A program made the translations under genes and the position numbers. Of a stretch of 15,936 bases of DNA, positions 13,581 through 15,936 are shown one piece after another. Numbering within the stretch: the stretch's first letter is position 1; each line of letters opens with the position of its first letter. Where the stretch lies: positions 1-15,936 of the forward strand of contig WYEK01000065.1 in the NCBI GenBank assembly GCA_009903855.1, in the 5' to 3' direction. The DNA comes from Thermocrinis sp. Its GTDB lineage: Bacteria > Aquificota > Aquificia > Aquificales > Aquificaceae. The notes beneath the pieces were generated by a model, which saw only the letters and a program-made list of their open reading frames with translations, did not search any database and was not told the DNA's origin.

Positions 13581-15936
13581 GCATCTCTTCTATGCTCCTT
13601 CTTGTCTCTTGAACGATCTCTTCTAAGCTTTTTCCCTCTGGGTAGATGGGCTTTCCAAAAATTACCTTTATCTTTTTAGGCTTTGGAAACCTGTCCCTTA
13701 TGGACATGGAAGCATAGGTGCCAATTATGGCGGTGGGAACTACGGGAACTTTAAGCACTTGGCTAAGGACGGCAAAACCCTTCTTAAAGGGCAATAGGTT
13801 TCCGTCTCTTGTCCTTGCACCCTCGGGGAAGATCACCACGTTTTTGCCCGTTTTCAAAAGCCATGCGGTCCTTTCCATGGATTCCTTTACCTTTTTTTGT
13901 AGGTCTATGGGCACCACATGGGCAAGCTTACCAAAGGTGGAGGTTATGGGATTCCTAAAGTACTCTTCCGCTCCCAAAAAGTAGGTATTGACCGCCACGG
14001 AGGTGGGCAGAGCACTTGCCAAAACAAAGCCATCCAAGTAGCTGGCATGATTGGGGGCGATTATAAAGGGTTGTGGGGGAAGATTTTCTACACCCTCCGC
14101 CTCTAAGAAGTTGTACAGCCTAAAAAAGAGCTTGAGGATGTATAGCCCTGCCAAGAAGATGGGTTGGTTGTGGTAGGGGACGTAGGGCTGTGCAGAGAGC
14201 AAGATCTTTTCCCAGTTGATCTCTTCCCACTGGACCCTTTGCTTTTGACCTTGCACAAAGTTCAAGAGTTCTCCTACTGTGGGATAAAGGGAGAGCTCCT
14301 CTTCTTTTATCTTTATCCCAAAATTGGATTCCAAAAAAGCCAAAAGCTCCACCTTTGCCAAAGAGTCCAAGCCCAAGTCTAACTCCAAGTGATGGGACAG
14401 TTTTACCTCCCTACCGGAGAGGGAGGAAAGAAAGTCTATCAAAAGCCTGCCCTCTTGGTCTAAGGGCTTTGGCTCTTCGGTCTTTTCTTCCCTTTTGATT
14501 TCCAAGTTCTTGTAAAGCTGTGGCAGTAAAAATCTTCTGAGCTTTCCAAGGCGGGTTTTTGGTAGCTCTTGGGGGGAAATTTTAAAGCCCACTACCCTTT
14601 TCCAAGGGGGGAGCCTTCTGTTTACCTTATCCACCACCTCCCACCTTATGTACTCTTCCAAGTTTAAAAGCTTTAGCTCCTTTGCCTTTTCAAAATCTGG
14701 ATGGATCAGGGCATACAGCATGCCGTCTATTTCCAAAACTCCCACCTCTTTGACCACAGGGCTCTCTTTTAAAAACTCCGCCTCTAACTCTTCTGGGTTT
14801 ATGTTCTTTCCGCCCGCCAAAACGATCAGCTCCTTTTTTCTGCCGGTGATGTAAAGGTATCCATCCTCGTCCAAGTAGCCCAAGTCTCCAGTCAAAAGCC
14901 AACCTCCCTTAAAGGCTTTTTTTGTCTCCTCCTCCTTTTTGTAGTATCCCTGCATGACGCTTGGACCTTTTACGAGAATTTCTCCGTCCTCTGCGATCTT
15001 TACTTCCACGCCCTCTATAGGCAATCCCACAGAGCCAAGCTTTACTTTGTGGGGTGGGTTAAAGCTAACGATGGGGGAGGTCTCCGTCAGCCCGTAGCCC
15101 TCCAAGACCACAAAGCCAAGTCGGTCAAAGAACTTGGCAGTCTCTAAGGGCAACTTTGCACCACCGCTTACCATATAACGGAGCTTACCTCCAAAGGCTT
15201 GATGAACCTTTTTAAAGACCAGCCTCCTGGTTCTTCTATCCATAACTTCGCCCAGGCTAAAGAACAACCTACCCAAAGGATTTTTCTCTATCCTCTCTCT
15301 TAGCCTCTGATGAAGGACCTGGTAAAGCCTTGGAACGCCTATTAGGATAGTAATGGAGTACTTGCGTAGTGTTTCCATGAGGGCTTCTGAGCTGAGCTTT
15401 TCCAAAAATACCACGGTGGCACCCAAGTATAGGGGCAAAAGCAAAGACACCACAAGGGGGTAAGAGTGGTGGAAGGGCAACAGGGCAATGGTGCTGTCTT
15501 CTTTTGATGCTACCTTTAGGCGTTCCACTCCACGTAGGTTAGAGATAATGTTTTTAAAGCTGAGCATTACGCCCTTTGGCTCACCGGTGGTGCCGGAGGT
15601 GTAAAGGATCAGGGCGATGTCCTGAAAGCTCCTGCTCATAACCTTCTCTACGGGGTTTGGAGGCACCACACGGTCAAGGTTGAGAACAAAAGTCTTTAAA
15701 CCCAAAGATGAAAGGGCTTGGTGCACGTTTTCTTCCGTTTTGTTAGAAGAAACAACAAAGGTGGGCTCTGTCTCTCTGAGTATGTATTCCAGCTCCTTTG
15801 GAGAGGACATAAAATCTACGGGAACCGCAATGCCTCCCCTTTGCCATATGCCGTAGAGGGCATAGACCCACTCGGGTCTGTTTTCCGCACAGATAACTAC
15901 CCTTTCTCTGGGCAGTATATCCAAATACCGGGCATA
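13573..15936 (-). CDS. Acyl-CoA/acyl-ACP synthetase-ACP-1-acylglycerolphosphate acyltransferase fusion, 5' end cut by window edge
   Basis: This multidomain lipid enzyme has 787 visible codons and continues past the right edge; the TTG at 15922-15924 is within an open frame and is not taken as the start. Counting from that TTG, an AMP-binding ligase domain (to about 450) has YTSGTTGEPKG (108-118), EGYGLTETSP and LLTGDLGYLDEDGYLYITGRKKE. A carrier-protein domain follows, with phosphopantetheine Ser521 in LGLDSLAKVEL. Last is a PlsC/LPLAT acyltransferase with the HX4D motif NHASYLDG (His626) and FPEGARTRDG (about 698-707). It should activate a fatty acid, load it on its own ACP domain and transfer it to a lysophospholipid or glycerolipid acceptor. 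E. coli Aas has acyltransferase first and ligase last, without the ACP, so the order here is different. It overlaps the pyrH end by 8 bp. Confidence 0.9.
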   Translation of the reverse strand, partial: YARYLDILPRERVVICAENRPEWVYALYGIWQRGGIAVPVDFMSSPKELEYILRETEPTFVVSSNKTEENVHQALSSLGLKTFVLNLDRVVPPNPVEKVMSRSFQDIALILYTSGTTGEPKGVMLSFKNIISNLRGVERLKVASKEDSTIALLPFHHSYPLVVSLLLPLYLGATVVFLEKLSSEALMETLRKYSITILIGVPRLYQVLHQRLRERIEKNPLGRLFFSLGEVMDRRTRRLVFKKVHQAFGGKLRYMVSGGAKLPLETAKFFDRLGFVVLEGYGLTETSPIVSFNPPHKVKLGSVGLPIEGVEVKIAEDGEILVKGPSVMQGYYKKEEETKKAFKGGWLLTGDLGYLDEDGYLYITGRKKELIVLAGGKNINPEELEAEFLKESPVVKEVGVLEIDGMLYALIHPDFEKAKELKLLNLEEYIRWEVVDKVNRRLPPWKRVVGFKISPQELPKTRLGKLRRFLLPQLYKNLEIKREEKTEEPKPLDQEGRLLIDFLSSLSGREVKLSHHLELDLGLDSLAKVELLAFLESNFGIKIKEEELSLYPTVGELLNFVQGQKQRVQWEEINWEKILLSAQPYVPYHNQPIFLAGLYILKLFFRLYNFLEAEGVENLPPQPFIIAPNHASYLDGFVLASALPTSVAVNTYFLGAEEYFRNPITSTFGKLAHVVPIDLQKKVKESMERTAWLLKTGKNVVIFPEGARTRDGNLLPFKKGFAVLSQVLKVPVVPTAIIGTYASMSIRDRFPKPKKIKVIFGKPIYPEGKSLEEIVQETRRSIEEMLT

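Noticed and set aside
15922..15924. TTG as the start codon of the lipid fusion gene
   Set aside because: The frame stays open to the window edge, and the ligase domain starts well before the conserved segment visible here, so the true start lies outside.
1..15936. CRISPR arrays, tRNA or rRNA genes, insertion sequences
   Set aside because: No regularly spaced repeats, no tRNA T-loop/CCA patterns, no rRNA conserved stretches and no transposase with terminal repeats were seen.

Overview
The window looks like chromosomal DNA from a thermophilic, chemolithotrophic bacterium of the Aquificota (Aquificaceae-like, e.g. the Hydrogenobacter/Thermocrinis group). This is an inference from protein style (short charged proteins, heavy AGG/AGA and ATA use) and gene content; no species is claimed. 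All features were read by eye without database searches.

Left third (1-6187), AT-rich. A class II CPD photolyase on the minus strand is cut by the left edge. Diverging from it is a two-gene plus-strand unit: an exported group 1 truncated haemoglobin and an abutting flavin-reductase-like protein. Converging on that unit is a minus-strand run, in transcription order: a LytTR response regulator, a DUF523-DUF1722 (TudS/YbgA-type) protein, a CrtI/CrtH-like FAD oxidoreductase and a LytS-type four-TM sensor kinase. Photolyase, carotenoid-type oxidoreductase, YbgA-type protein and a two-component system together suggest a light/photodamage response cassette.

Middle (6188-9692). A gene-poor stretch holds a 38-codon membrane mini-protein gene with a very strong ribosome-binding site (6310-6426), then about 370 bases with strong hairpins, a long inverted repeat with competing partners, and a Fur-box-like hexamer repeat. 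Next comes a two-gene minus-strand operon: a lipoprotein of the type I phosphodiesterase/alkaline phosphatase superfamily and a small exported protein of unknown role. Its promoter overlaps an 11-bp direct repeat resembling a Pho box. A short gene for an isolated methionyl-tRNA formyltransferase C-terminal domain follows.

Right part (9700-15936), more GC-rich core genome. A GyrA/ParC-type topoisomerase subunit starts with GTG directly behind a perfect -10 box, so its mRNA is probably leaderless. It has ParC-like length and lacks the canonical GyrA box. tsf (EF-Ts) and pyrH (UMP kinase) follow on the plus strand. Converging on pyrH is a large acyl-activating ligase-ACP-acyltransferase fusion, cut by the right edge.

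Most notable: the unannotated mini-protein and the structured DNA beside it, the topoisomerase without a GyrA box, the Pho-like box on the phosphodiesterase operon, the orphan Fmt C-domain, and the light-response-like cassette with its kinase and regulator separated by two genes.
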